Both the position numbers and the translations under genes were made by a program. From Heracleum sosnowskyi (taxonomy: Eukaryota > Streptophyta > Magnoliopsida > Apiales > Apiaceae), in assembly GCA_030848705.1 (NCBI GenBank), contig CM061240.1:123492998-123556997 (forward strand): a DNA stretch of 64,000 bases, written 5' to 3'. Shown piece by piece: positions 52,325-63,330 of this stretch (its first letter is position 1; the number at the start of each line of letters is the position of its first letter). The notes below the pieces were generated by a model. It worked only from the letters and a program-made list of their open reading frames with translations, was not told the origin of the DNA and did no database searches.

Positions 52325-53430
52325 TTAATCAGTCAAGACCTCTATCTTGTGAGCCTGGAAGTACGAGCGTAGCTTTTTTGAGGCCATTATCAAGGCTAAG
52401 GCAAACTTCTCAATTGTTGAGTAGTTTATTTCTGCCCCATGTAGAATTTTACTCACGTAGTAGATGGGTTTCTGAACCTTCAATTCTTCTTTTACCAAAA
52501 CGGCTCCAAGGGCTGTGCTAGAAACCGCCAAGTACAAATAGAGAATTTCCCCTGGCTTGGGCTTTTCCAACAATGGTTCTTCATCCATGTATTTCTTCAG
52601 GGCCTCAAAGGCCTCTTGGCTTTCAGTTGTCCATTCAAAAAATTTCACTTTCTTGAGTGCTTTGAAGAAGGGTAAACACTTCTCTCCTGACTTGGAGATG
52701 AATCTTCCCAATGTTGCCACTCTCCCTGTTAGTTTCTGGACATCTTTGACAGTCCGTGGTGGTTCCATGTCTAGAATTGCTTTGATTTTGTCGGGATTAG
52801 CCTCGATTCCTCTTTTGGAAACCATCAGGCCTAAAAACTTTCCCGAGCCTACGCCAAAGGCACATTTAGCTGGATTCAACATCATCTTGTGGTGCCTTAG
52901 CACTTCAAATGCCTCTCGGAGGTGCTCTATGTGATCGGCCTTATCGAGGCTCTTGACTAACATGTCATCTACGTAAAACTCCATGGTTTTTCCAATTAGG
53001 TGTCCAAAATTTTTTTTCACCAACCTTTGGTAGGTTGCCCCTGCATTCTTAAGTCCAAATGCCATGACTAGATAACAGAAAACACCAAAGTCAGTGATGA
53101 ATGATACCTTGGAGACGTCATCCTTGTGCATCTTAATTTGATTTTACCCACTGAAGCCATCCATGAAGTTGAGCATCTCATGTCCAGCTGTAGCATCTAT
53201 TAATGCATTAATCCTTGGTAAGGGAAAACAATCCTTAGGACATGCATCATTCAAGTCAGTGAAGTCCATACACATTCTCCATTTTCCATTGGCCTTTTTG
53301 ACCATCACGGGGTTAGCCAACCATTATGGGAATTGTATCTCTTCAATGAATCCGGCCTCTAGAAGCTTTTCAACTTCTTGTTTAATGGCCTCTTGTCTCT
53401 TTGGAGCAAAATTTCTCTTCTTTTGTTTCA
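52325..53430 (-). pseudogene. F reverse transcriptase and first RNase H, broken
   Basis: 52325-53131 includes YLVMAFGLKNAGATYQ, the catalytic YVDD (EFYVDDMLVKS), FLGLMVSKRGIEANP and the fused RNase H (LYLAVSSTALGAVLV). The RT N-terminal part at 53131-53430 (VKKANGKWRMCMDFTDLN) has two in-frame stops. The polymerase box itself is intact. Confidence 0.85.
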
Positions 53431-54636
53431 CCGTCTTTCTTTCTTTCTTTCAGGATCCACATTCAACTTGTGAGTTATCAATTGGGGATCAATCCCTGGC
53501 ATGTCAGCCGCTGTCCAAGCAAAAACATCATTGTTCTCTTGAAGAAAAGATATGAGCTTGCTTTTCAATGGCTCAAGTAGTAGTGCTCCAACATATGTCA
53601 CCTTCTCTGGTTCACCAGGGACTAAGGGAATTGGGATTAAATCCTCAGCTGGTTTCCCTCTTCGGTCCTCATTGTGATTGATATCCATGTCTTCAATTGG
53701 GAGAACCTGTCCCCCGATTCCATCTGGCCTTAGCGCGGCTACATAACAGCTTCTAGCCATCTTTTGGTCTCCCCGTTCTTCACCAATTCCATTCCTCGCT
53801 GGGAACTTGATTTTCAGATGATAAAATGAGGCAACGGCCTTGAACGCATGAAGACCAGTCCTTCCTAGGATTGCATTGTAGGTCGAATTTGCCTTTATAA
53901 CTATGAAGTTCAACATCTGAATAGACGTATTCGACCCTTGCCCCATTGTCATTGGGAGTTGGATAGTGCCTTCCACCTTTGACTCCACTCCATTGAATCC
54001 ATATAAGGGCATATTCGAGGGTGTCAACTGAGAGTCAGTATAGCCCATCTTGATAAAAGCATCATGGAACAAGATGTCCACTGAAGCTCCATTGTCGACC
54101 AAAACTCTTTTGGTTTCAGAATTTCCTATCACAGGAACGATGACTAAGGGATCATCGTGGGGAAACTTTACTCCCTCTAGGTCTGAATCATCAAAACCTA
54201 TTGCTACTTTTGTTCGGGCACGCTTCGGTGCTTCTCCAACCACGGTCATTATTTCTCGGGCATAAGCCTTTCTTGAGTTTCGGGAGGACCCAGCAGCAGT
54301 TGGCCCTCCGAATATCATGTTGATGACTGGCCCTCGGGGCTTAGGGTTACGATCTTGGTCGTTGTCCCTTCTGTCATAATCCTTTCTTTCATAGTTTCCT
54401 CTTTGACTCCCTTGATTTACATCCTCGGTGAATTTGCCAAGTTTTCCTCTTCGTATCAGAAATTCAATCTCAACTTTCAATTGCCTACAATCGTCGGTGT
54501 CATGACCAACTTCCTTGTGGAACCTACAGAATTGGTTTTGGTTCCGTTTGGACAAGTCAGCCCTCATTGGCTTTGGCCATTTGAGATCTCCTTCCTTATC
54601 TATCTCCATCAGTATTTGACTTCTGGGAGTGTTCAA
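53428..54636 (-). pseudogene. F protease region with CCHC-like motif
   Basis: Open for 402 codons. It starts with a Tat-type nucleocapsid finger (CRFHKEVGHDTDDC), followed by an Arg/Asp-rich linker (NYERKDYDRRDNDQDRN), and the retropepsin site VDNGASVDILF near residue 180. Towards the end it passes into the RT leader. A stop near 54640-54675 separates it from gag. Confidence 0.8.
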
Positions 54637-54675
54637 TCTTGCATACTCTGTAAACTTTGGCCCAAAATTGCTTCT

Positions 54676-56061
54676 CTAGGGTGGAGAATCAGAGTCCTTT
54701 GATATTCTAGGAAACTTTTCCTTGACGTCGTACTCCTGAATTTCTTTTCTCTTCTTTGAGTTTCCATTACCACCAGTATTGGGTTCATATTTTCTCATTC
54801 TTTCTTCAGCCTTGATGTATTTTCCGGCCCTATCTTGGAGCTTTAACATGCTCTCGGGTGGATGTTTTGCTAACGATCTTTTGAAGTGATCATCAGTGGT
54901 TCCTTGCTGCAGGTCTATCATAGCTACTTTGTCCTCTAAGTCCGGGACTTTCAGAGCCTCCCGGGTGAATCGATTGATATAGTCCCTTAGGGCTTCATTC
55001 TTTCCTTGCTGGATTACCATGAGTGATGCAGAGCTTTTCTCATGCACTCTTCCACTAACGAATTGATTGATGAAAGCTTTGCTTAGTTCCTTGAAAGAAC
55101 CAATAGAGTTGGGAGGAAGACGGCTATACCATCGTTGGGCCATACCTGCCATGGTTTGTGGAAACGCCCATCGTTGGTTGGCTGCAACAGCAGTGCATTG
55201 GAGAAGGTCCTTACATGATTTGCGGGATCCCCCGTTCCATCATAAGCCTTGATTGTTGGCATCTTGAATTTTCTGGATATGGTGGCTTTCATGATGTCTT
55301 GAGTAAACGGTGGTGTAGGATCATCAGGATCTCCTAGGGGCAACAAAATATTAGGATCACCCCTTGGGGCTTCAGCCCTCTTAGTCCTTCTTGGTGTTGG
55401 ATCCAATTTGATTATCGGGCCTTCAGCAAAGAGTTTCTTGAGTCTTGCAGTCTCTGCCTCATGGGCTGCAATTTTCTCCTTAGTAGTTTGGGGTTGTTCT
55501 CGATTTTTTTGGGAAGAACGTTTCCTCCTTGGGGCGGCATCCCTCTCTTCTCCAGATGTATAATCTTCCTCCTCGGTATAGGGACCTGAGTAATCTTGAA
55601 TCAGGGGGGGGGGGTCGCCGAGTTTGATTTTGGGGTCCCAGACCTTGTATGTAAGGAGGAACGTATGCTTCATGGTAAGTGGGGTTAAGACCACTACTGC
55701 CCGTCATGGATCGTGGGGGCATGCCATAGCCTGGCATCCCCAAAGTTTGAGTTGCATATTGAGGAAGATCAGTAGTGTGGAGTTGGAGACCACTTGGGGC
55801 ATTCATGAGCAGCGGGGAGGTCGTGATCGGTTGCTGGTGAACGATCTCTTGTGGATTAGATCCATGAATAACCATCTGCAGGGGATTCGTCCCTTCAACC
55901 GAAATTGGGATCTCCAATCCTTGAGTGGTGGTGAGGGGGATATTCGCCCCTTGAGTGTCAGTGGTTGGTGGTGGTTGATTTCCATGAGTATCAGCCTCAG
56001 AGGTGATAGGAAGCTCCTCAGAAACTGAAGTATCTCGAGTTGTTCTTCGTGTGTTTTCCAT
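54676..56061 (-). pseudogene. F Gag, frameshifted
   Basis: ATG 56061 begins a Thr/Pro/Gln-rich disordered N-terminus. A G run near 55607-55616 coincides with a frameshift; the reading continues in another frame through a basic linker to YDGTGDPANHVRTF. A second shift near 55150 leads to the retrotransposon gag domain (AQRWYSRLPPNSIGSFKELS). It ends at a stop near 54676. Confidence 0.8.
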
Positions 56062-56080
56062 GGTTGATGTTGTCTTCCCA

Positions 56081-56092
56081 CAGACGGCGCCA
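56081..56092 (-). other. F primer binding site (TGGCGCCG type)
   Basis: The minus strand reads TGGCGCCGTCTG two bases after an LTR end ...CACAACA. TGGCGCC is common in the PBS of Tat/Athila elements. Confidence 0.7.
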
Positions 56093-56094
56093 AA

Positions 56095-56616
56095 TGTTGT
56101 GGATTAAAAAACGTGCTTGTGAATTTAATGCTAGGGTTTGGTGAGCTTTCGAGCTTTAATGGTTGCACTTGTGTTTCGAGACTAAATCGGTCCTCACAAG
56201 ATGCCTAAGTATCTCAATTCGTTATTGAGAATCAAGCCAAAGACGTAGTTCTGATTTTAGGATCAGGGTCCTTATATAGGCGTCTGGAGCCTCATATTTA
56301 TGGTATGTTTAGGAGTCTTAGCTGATAAGTCTCCTTTTTGATATTGGATAAACATTGTATTGCTTGCTGAATAAGTCTTTTCCTTGTTGATAAAGGCTAT
56401 GACTCATTAATTGGGATTCTGGATCCTTATTTGACTAATTTACCATATTTTGGACTCTTTTCATGAGCTGTATATTTCCCTTATTTATTAATTATGAAAT
56501 TAATAAATAATCAGGGTTTTGGGCCTTAATTATGGGGTCTTTTCAACGAATCATTAATTATATTTCTATAATTACTTTTCTGACCATATCAATAATGAAA
56601 AATAAAAAATGTAACA
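56095..56616 (-). repeat. F 5' LTR, outer edge uncertain
   Basis: The inner edge (TGTTGTGG on the plus strand) is fixed by the PBS. A minus-strand TATA box CCTATATAAGG lies at 56269-56279. The outer edge is a guess (ends ...TGTAACA), because no second LTR is available for comparison. Confidence 0.5.
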
Positions 56617-57060
56617 TATATTTAGGTAAATGTCCGTGATATTTTTGGAAAATGAGGTTTTAAAATTTAATAATTAAAATATTTAAATACATTTTAAAAT
56701 AAATAAGTAAAGGGTTTCTTCTGATATTTTTAGAAAAAAATGGATTTTAGTGAGAAAAATAGAAAAAGTAAATTGAAAAAGGTAATTTCCCGTGATATAT
56801 TCAGAAAAGGAGGGATTTTGTTAGAAAAAAAATCTATAATGTGTTTTAGCTTAAAAGGTAATTGGTTATAAATAGGTATTTGATTATTTATATTTTAATA
56901 TTTTTTTAGTAATTGCATTTGTTAAGAAAAATAAGTAGGCATGTTAAAATAGGTAAACTTTTAAAAAATAATTATAATATTAAAATAAATATCAATATAC
57001 TTATATAAAGGAAAGGAGAAGACGGGGCGGTGAGGTGGCGCCTCTGGAATCGCTCCGTTC
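56617..57060. other. AT-rich DNA, no gene; one GC-rich patch
   Basis: Poly-A/T-rich sequence without ORFs. A GC-rich patch at 57018-57057 (GACGGGGCGGTGAGGTGGCGCC and following) stands out. I cannot assign it. Confidence 0.5.
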
Positions 57061-57099
57061 TATTTTTCTAATTTTCTCAATTTTTCACAATTTTTAATT

Positions 57100-57870
57100 T
57101 TAATAATCACAACTTCCTTTATTATCTTCGATTTTGTAGGAAGGAAATTGAAAATTACACTTTTATTATTTTCAAACTTGATAGAACTTTCTTTTATTAT
57201 TTTCAAAGTTAATAGAACTTTCTTTGATTTAGAAAATTACAACTTCCTTATTATTTTCGAATACTTTCTTTTATTATTTTCAAACTTGATAGAACTTTCT
57301 TTGATTTAGAAAATTACAACTTCCTTATTATTTTTGAATTTGTAGGACTTGATAGAACTTTCTTTGATTTAGAAAATTACAACTTCCTTATTATTTTCGA
57401 ATTTGTAGGACTTGATAGAACTTTCTTTGATTTAGAAAATTACAACTTCCTTATTATTTTCGAATTTGTAGGACTTGATAGAACTTTCTTTGATTTAGAA
57501 AATTACAACTTCCTTATTATTTTCGAATTTGTAGGCTTGATAGAACTTTCTTTTATTATTTTCAAACTTGATAGAACTTTCTTTGATTTAAAAAATTACA
57601 TTTTCTTTATTATTTTCCAATTTGTAGGACTTGATAGAACTTTCTTTGATTTAGAAAATTGCAACTTCCTTATTATTTTTGAATTTGTAGGCTCTTATGT
57701 TAATAATTGCAATTTTCTCTTTTATTATTTTCAATCTTGATAGAACTTTCTTTTATTATTTTCAAACTTGATAAAACTTTATTTTATTATTTTCAAACTT
57801 GATAAAACTTTCTTTTTTTATTTTCAAACTTTATAAAACTTTTCTTTTATAATACTTCTTGACTTTTAAA
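57100..57870. repeat. Minisatellite, 63-bp unit with 31-bp subrepeats
   Basis: Units with the core TTGATAGAACTTTCTTTGAT and then AATTACAACTTCCTTATTAT repeat head to tail about every 63 bp between 57280 and 57680. Shorter units (TTTCAAACTTGATAGAAC) of about 31 bp flank them. Small ORFs here are artefacts of the repeat. Confidence 0.9.
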
Positions 57871-59173
57871 CATAACGGATTTCCAATTTATTCACCTTAC
57901 AAACACCTATAAATTAATGGTCATTCATAACAAAAAATCTACACCAAAACTTTTTTACATAGCTTCAAATTTTTACAACCATATTTACAATCAATACAAC
58001 TATGGCTTGTAAAGCATAATGTAACATAAGATGTAAAAGAGATAACTACAACTCAACAAAGGACAAGACAGACAATAATATTAACAGAAGCACAGGAATC
58101 CAGAATCAAAGAAGAAAAGGTAAACTCAAAAAATCAAAACACGTTATGTATTCTTGAAGTCCGTAAACAGGTCACGGAAAGAAGTTCATGAAAATGTTCA
58201 AGCCTCAGTGACAGCAAAAGAAACAAGACTTTCAAGACGACAAAAGTATGTGAATGATTTAGGGTTCAGTACCACGGGATTCCAGTGATGAAGCAACCAG
58301 AACGACAAGGGACTTATCAGCAGCATTGAATTGAAGACATAAAAGAAGAATTGATCAAGTGTTATTCATCTGTGAACCAGACCAGTTGCACTAGGTGACG
58401 GCACTAAAAAGATCAAGGTGTTTTATCGTCTCAGAAGAAATTGATACAGTCTAAAACTGAAACACCCTGGAGCTGAATGGATTTTCTAAAAGGTCAAGGA
58501 CAAGGAAAAGAGTTCGATGGTTTTATTGTTTATAAAAACCATCGAAGGTGACATAAAGAAAACAAAAAGAAAAGGATTCGATAGTTTTCCAAATTAGAAA
58601 ACCATCGAATGAAAAGCATAAAGTAAATGAATACTTTAATAAAGTAAGTATTACATTCGATAGTTTTTATTTAAAAACTATCGAATTGACTAATTACTTT
58701 ATTCATTCGATACTTTTCAAATTAGAAAGCAGGTGAAAAGTTTGTTTGTCTGACAGGTTGATGAGAATTGGACGGCCAAGATTGTTTTAACAATTAAGGT
58801 TCGATAGTTTTCTAAAAACTAAGACTACAATTACAACAGAGGAAGTGTGTCTTCTTAAGTTGAGGTTAGTTCATAGTAGCAACTACTGAGAGAGAAGTTT
58901 GAGCCGGAGAAGATCATAGAAATTTATAGTGCTCAGAATTCTTTCATTGTATTGATTGTGAATAACTTAGAACTCATTGAAGCTAATCTACGGATTAGAA
59001 ATTGTAGCACCCCTCGAGGTTTATATTTATAAAACGATATATTCCCCGACTCTTGGTTTGGTTTGGTGTGTTTGATTTCGTTATAGAACTGAATGAATTA
59101 TCCGCGAACGAAATTGAATTATTTGTGAGTATCGTATTCAACCCCCCCTTCTACGATACTTCGGGACCTAACA
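57871..59173 (+). repeat. E 5' LTR, left edge unresolved
   Basis: The right edge (GGGACCTAACA at 59173) is set by the PBS. The hairpin is at 59128-59160. Eight TTCGATAG-like sites between 58512 and 58810 form three inverted pairs. I could not find the start; it should lie between about 57900 and 58500. Confidence 0.65.
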
Positions 59174-59187
59174 ATTGGTATCAGAGC
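59174..59187 (+). other. E primer binding site (tRNA-iMet type)
   Basis: ATTGGTATCAGAGC directly follows the LTR end. Confidence 0.9.
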
Positions 59188-60800
59188 TTGTTAATCGATA
59201 TACAGATTAGATCCGGTGTTTTAGGCCAATCACTCAAGTTCTCAGAATTTTCGGATTTTTTAATTCTCAAAATTTTCATTTCTTGAAATTTTTGAATTTT
59301 AAATAATTTGAATTTTATTCTTGAAATATTTTATTTTTGAAAAAGTTCGAAATTCTTGGAATTTAAAATATTTCATATCCTAAGCCAAAGGTTCTCAAAA
59401 GATTGTTAGAGAGGAGGTTAGGAATGGACAAACAAATATCTCAGTAACGCTTATTAATGTTGGAACCTCAGAACAGAATAGAAGAATTACTAGTAGCTGA
59501 ATCAGAAGAAGCTCAGGTAGAAAACCTCGAGAGACTAGACTAAAGATCAGTGTTTCACTTGTCAAGGAAGTTTAGTCACATCAGATTCAGAAGGAGTACA
59601 AAAGCCACATCCATGGATCAGGCTTATTTATTACGAAGCAAAGATTCTTCAGGATTCAGTTCAAAGAGGTAGTTACAGACTGAGATGGTAACAAAAACAA
59701 GAGTGATAGTTTCAACTATGATAAGAACTATGTAACGAGAAACTATCAGGGTGTGCTACACAATGAAGAAGCCTAACAAACAAAGAAGAATAGGGACTCA
59801 GTTAATAGCTGAAACAGAAGTGGAATGCTTTGTTGAAGAAGCATCAGCACAAAACTTATGTTGCTTAAGGAAAGAGTTGGGATGGATCAGATGACGAGAA
59901 GATCATGGATATCTTGCTTTCATAGCAATCTCTGAAGATGATTCACCTCACATATCTCAGGTATCTTTTCCTTGAACCAATGCAGTATTTAATTCTCAAT
60001 ATTCAAAGCATGTACATAGAAGATCTTAGATATGTGTGTATGAATATTTGTAGAATAAGATTTGCAAGTGAGATAGAAGCTTTCTTAAGAAACAACTCTT
60101 AGTTTTAGGGGTTAAGTTTCTGGCACATAAGACCTTAGTAAAACTAAGTTTCAGTATCCCCAGTAGAACAAGATTTGCTCATTTTTTTTCTGAATTGTTT
60201 GTTAAGGGATAATCAGTTTGAAGGATGGAGAAATTACCTTTAGAGTCAGTAGAATTTGTAGAACACCAAGCTGTATCTAAAACTGACTTAGGTAATAGAG
60301 AAAGTTAGATGCCATACAACAATAGAATGGATTAGATAGAATTAGTGATTTAATTGTTAATTCTTTTATTCCATGTGTGCTTAGAAAATTATTGAATATC
60401 TGTAAATCTACTTGCTACCTGTTACACTTGCGTATATTGGTTAAAGTAGAAAGTACTGAATTTTCTAAAATGCAGAACATGCCTAATTTGCACATCTCTT
60501 ATCTGCAATGTCAAAATGCTCAATGTATGCCATTTATTCTTATTAACATGTTTGCTTATTTAAATATTATGAATGCATATCTTAGAACTTGCATTAATCA
60601 TAGAAAAAGCATGTTTAAGAATCACATTAGAGCAACGACTTCAAGGTCAGTCAGAGATAAGAATAAGCATGTATAGGTTGAAGCTGTTGTTACCACTTTT
60701 AAAAGCAAAATCTCTAATCCATCTGGACCCAAGCAAATAAGTTGGGTACCAAGAACTGTCAATCCATTTGTGAGTGCAGGCAAATCAGGTTAATCGATTT
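59188..60800 (+). pseudogene. E gag, decayed
   Basis: No long frame. 60377-60676 retains a C-terminal gag stretch whose Cys/Asn pattern (CQNAQCMPFILINMFAYLN) resembles C's gag near CMSCAFNVMYAYFN. Near 60745 a WVPR remnant and then TTTGTGAGTGCAGG mark the gag-pol junction, as in A-C. The first 1.2 kb holds no readable gag domain. Confidence 0.65.
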
Positions 60801-63330
60801 ATATGCTTTCTTGGTCTTTACTACTGAAGACATATGATCGAAGAAAGATCTTGCCGTCAAATGTGATTGAGAAAGCTGTTCCGTTAATAATCTTTGGAGA
60901 TGACAGCAAAGGTTTTCATCACGGGACATGGCTACGTTTGAAATGGAATGTCATCATGTTTACAATAATTGGTATCATTGATAACAACTAATAATTGGAG
61001 TCAAGGATAACAATTAGAAGCAACTCTCTTGCTGAAGATTCAAAGCACAAATCTTTTTATTCAATGAAGGAGCAGTGTTTTATCTCAAGCAGGAAGGTTG
61101 AGAAGCTCTCACCCTTGCATGACAATACAAGGAACTCTTTTCTAAAGATGGTATTGGTGAGAGGACTGCCTCATCTGGGATTCAAGCTAGATGAAATATA
61201 TGAGGCATGTCATTAAGGGAAGTCAAAGAAACATCACAGAAAAGCTATAATGTGATAAGCATTACTGAGCCGCTTCAGTTGATACGTATGGAACTCTACG
61301 GACTAGTTAATGTCTTGTCTACAACAAAGTAAAGATATACTTCAGTGATGGTTGATGACTACTCTTAATACAAACTGGTGTTGTTCGTTCAATCTGAAGG
61401 ACAGGACATCATAGATGAGATTAATCACATTTCCATGATCAGTAACAAATACAGGAAGACCCTGTAATGGCCAATAGAAGCAAACTCTGAATTTCTTTCA
61501 GGGGTTTGGAGGAAAATGTTTTACAAGTAAGCATCTTGGCATGATTGGCAGCTAAGGCTCTTAAGGATATTCTCCTCGGCTAATCAGTGGAATCTAAAGC
61601 CTACGAGGTAAATTTGATTAATCAACAAGAGGTGATTGAAAGTCTGAATATGATGTTCAACAACTCTAAGCTCTCAGCTATTATGTGTGAAATTAATGGT
61701 AATGATGATTCAAATCCAAGCAGTGGTAATGGTAGTTTAACTACACAGCTCAGTACTTCAACAGAACCACTCAGCGAGGATGAGGATTCTCAGGAAATCC
61801 CAGCAACAGCTTAGGGGGAGCAAAAGAAGGATCAATTAGTCAGATCAACACCACAATGAATATATAGAGGACACTTCAAGAACGTATCTGTCAAGACAAA
61901 GGGTTTAGATTCAATATCATTCCTGATGTCTAGTTCTTAGTGATCCTAGTGGTGGAGTAAAGACTGGAGCTATAGAGTATGAATGATTATTTTCTTGGTT
62001 TTCTTTCTGAAGAAGAAACAAAGAAAGGTAAAGAAGCTCTGATGGATCCAGATTGGGTGATTGCAAAGCAAAATGAACTCAATCAATCTGAAAGGCAGAA
62101 AGTTTGGAAGCTGGTACCCAGGCCTAAGGGAAAATCTGTTATTGGAACAAGATGGGTATCCAGAATACTGGATGAAATTGGCATTGTTATGAGGGACAAG
62201 GCCAAACTGGATGCTAGGTTACTATTAGGAAGCAGTATCTAACAAGAAGCACCAGTGACGAGACTTGAGGATATCAGGATATATCTGTATGGTGAATGTG
62301 ATCAAGTGCTCTCCTGATTGGTGAGATAGTAGAAGAAGTCAATGTACAACAGATCCTGGAATTTGCTGTTGCAGATCAATTGGACGTTGTATAACTTCTC
62401 TTCACAAGATCACTACAGATTGGTATGAACCGGTATCAATACTCAAGCAATCGTCAAAGACATGGTATGACACTCTAACTGAACTTTTACAGAATATGAA
62501 TTTATTAGAGTTGTCATAAGGCACAAACATAATGTCATATATGTGCAGTGATATCATGATTATATTATATGTTGGTCTACTAACGAAAACTTGTGCAAGA
62601 AATTTGCCAAGTCATTGCAGAGAATGTACAAGATGAGTATGTTGGGAAAGTTGCAATTCTTTTTGGATTTACTTTGAGCAAGCCAGAAGATTAATTCTTT
62701 TAGGAGCACAAGTAAGCCAAAAGAGTGATGGCAATAAAAGTAAGTCAAGAATCTTTTGAATGTGCACAATTGAGAAGATTCTAGACATGCCAAGACTCCC
62801 TACCAACAGCAGCCACTAAAGCTTGATCAGGACAAATCAGGTAAAAGACAGAAATGACAAGCTAGAGAGGTATGCGTCTCATTAAGTTATTAGCTGCAAA
62901 TTGACAACACATATTTTATTCTCAAGTTGCCAATGTGCAAGGTTCCAAGTGGATTTCAAAAATCTAGTCTTATAGTTATCAACATGATTTTGAGATATCT
63001 TAAGGGAATACCAAATCTCAGTATATGGTACCCTAAAGATACTTGTTAACATGTTTAGCTATTTAGATATAAAATACGCAGGTTGTAAGAAAGACAGGAG
63101 AAGCATCTCTGAATGACAGGAGGAGCATCTCTAGAAGCTGTCAACTTCGTGGAGGAAGATTGATTTCTTGTTATTATTTCAGGAAATAACTTTATCTCCA
63201 ACAACTCTGTGGAACAATCCACGACAATGCACCTTGACAACAGGTATCATTTCTTTCGAGAGCATGTCTTCAATTAATAGAGTAACTTGCAGACACGCAC
63301 CTGATTTGAAAATCTCATCTGCAAGAAACT
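60801..63330 (+). pseudogene. E pol, decayed
   Basis: Pieces of copia Pol in correct order but in different frames. Protease surroundings lie near 60890-60930; integrase zinc region near 61144-61212 (LVRGLPHLGF, then YEACH); the DDE start near 61290 as MELYGLV, with Glu in place of Asp. The start of RT is at 61979-62242 (DPDWVIAKQNELNQ, VWKLVPRPKGKSVIGTRWV), RT pieces near 62580-62690 lack the YVDD box, and RNase H traces are near 62985-63260. A very old copy. Confidence 0.85.

Larger units (their letters stand above)
49651..56616 (-). mobile_element. Element F: Ty3/gypsy Tat/Ogre-type element, decayed, cut by D
   Basis: On the minus strand, from right to left: 5' LTR, PBS, gag, protease, RT, RNase H, a second (archaeal-like) RNase H, integrase. 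An ORF then runs in antisense. The second RNase H and the antisense ORF after pol are hallmarks of the Tat lineage. Many stops and frameshifts break gag-pol. The 3' LTR is not in the window, because D inserted at 49650/49651. Confidence 0.8.

Noticed and set aside
57100..57870. CRISPR-like array
   Set aside because: Units are contiguous 63-bp tandem repeats without unique spacers, in a plant genome.
58512..58682. Rho-independent terminators
   Set aside because: The stems followed by T runs look like terminators, but this is nuclear plant DNA, and the stems are made of the E family motif.
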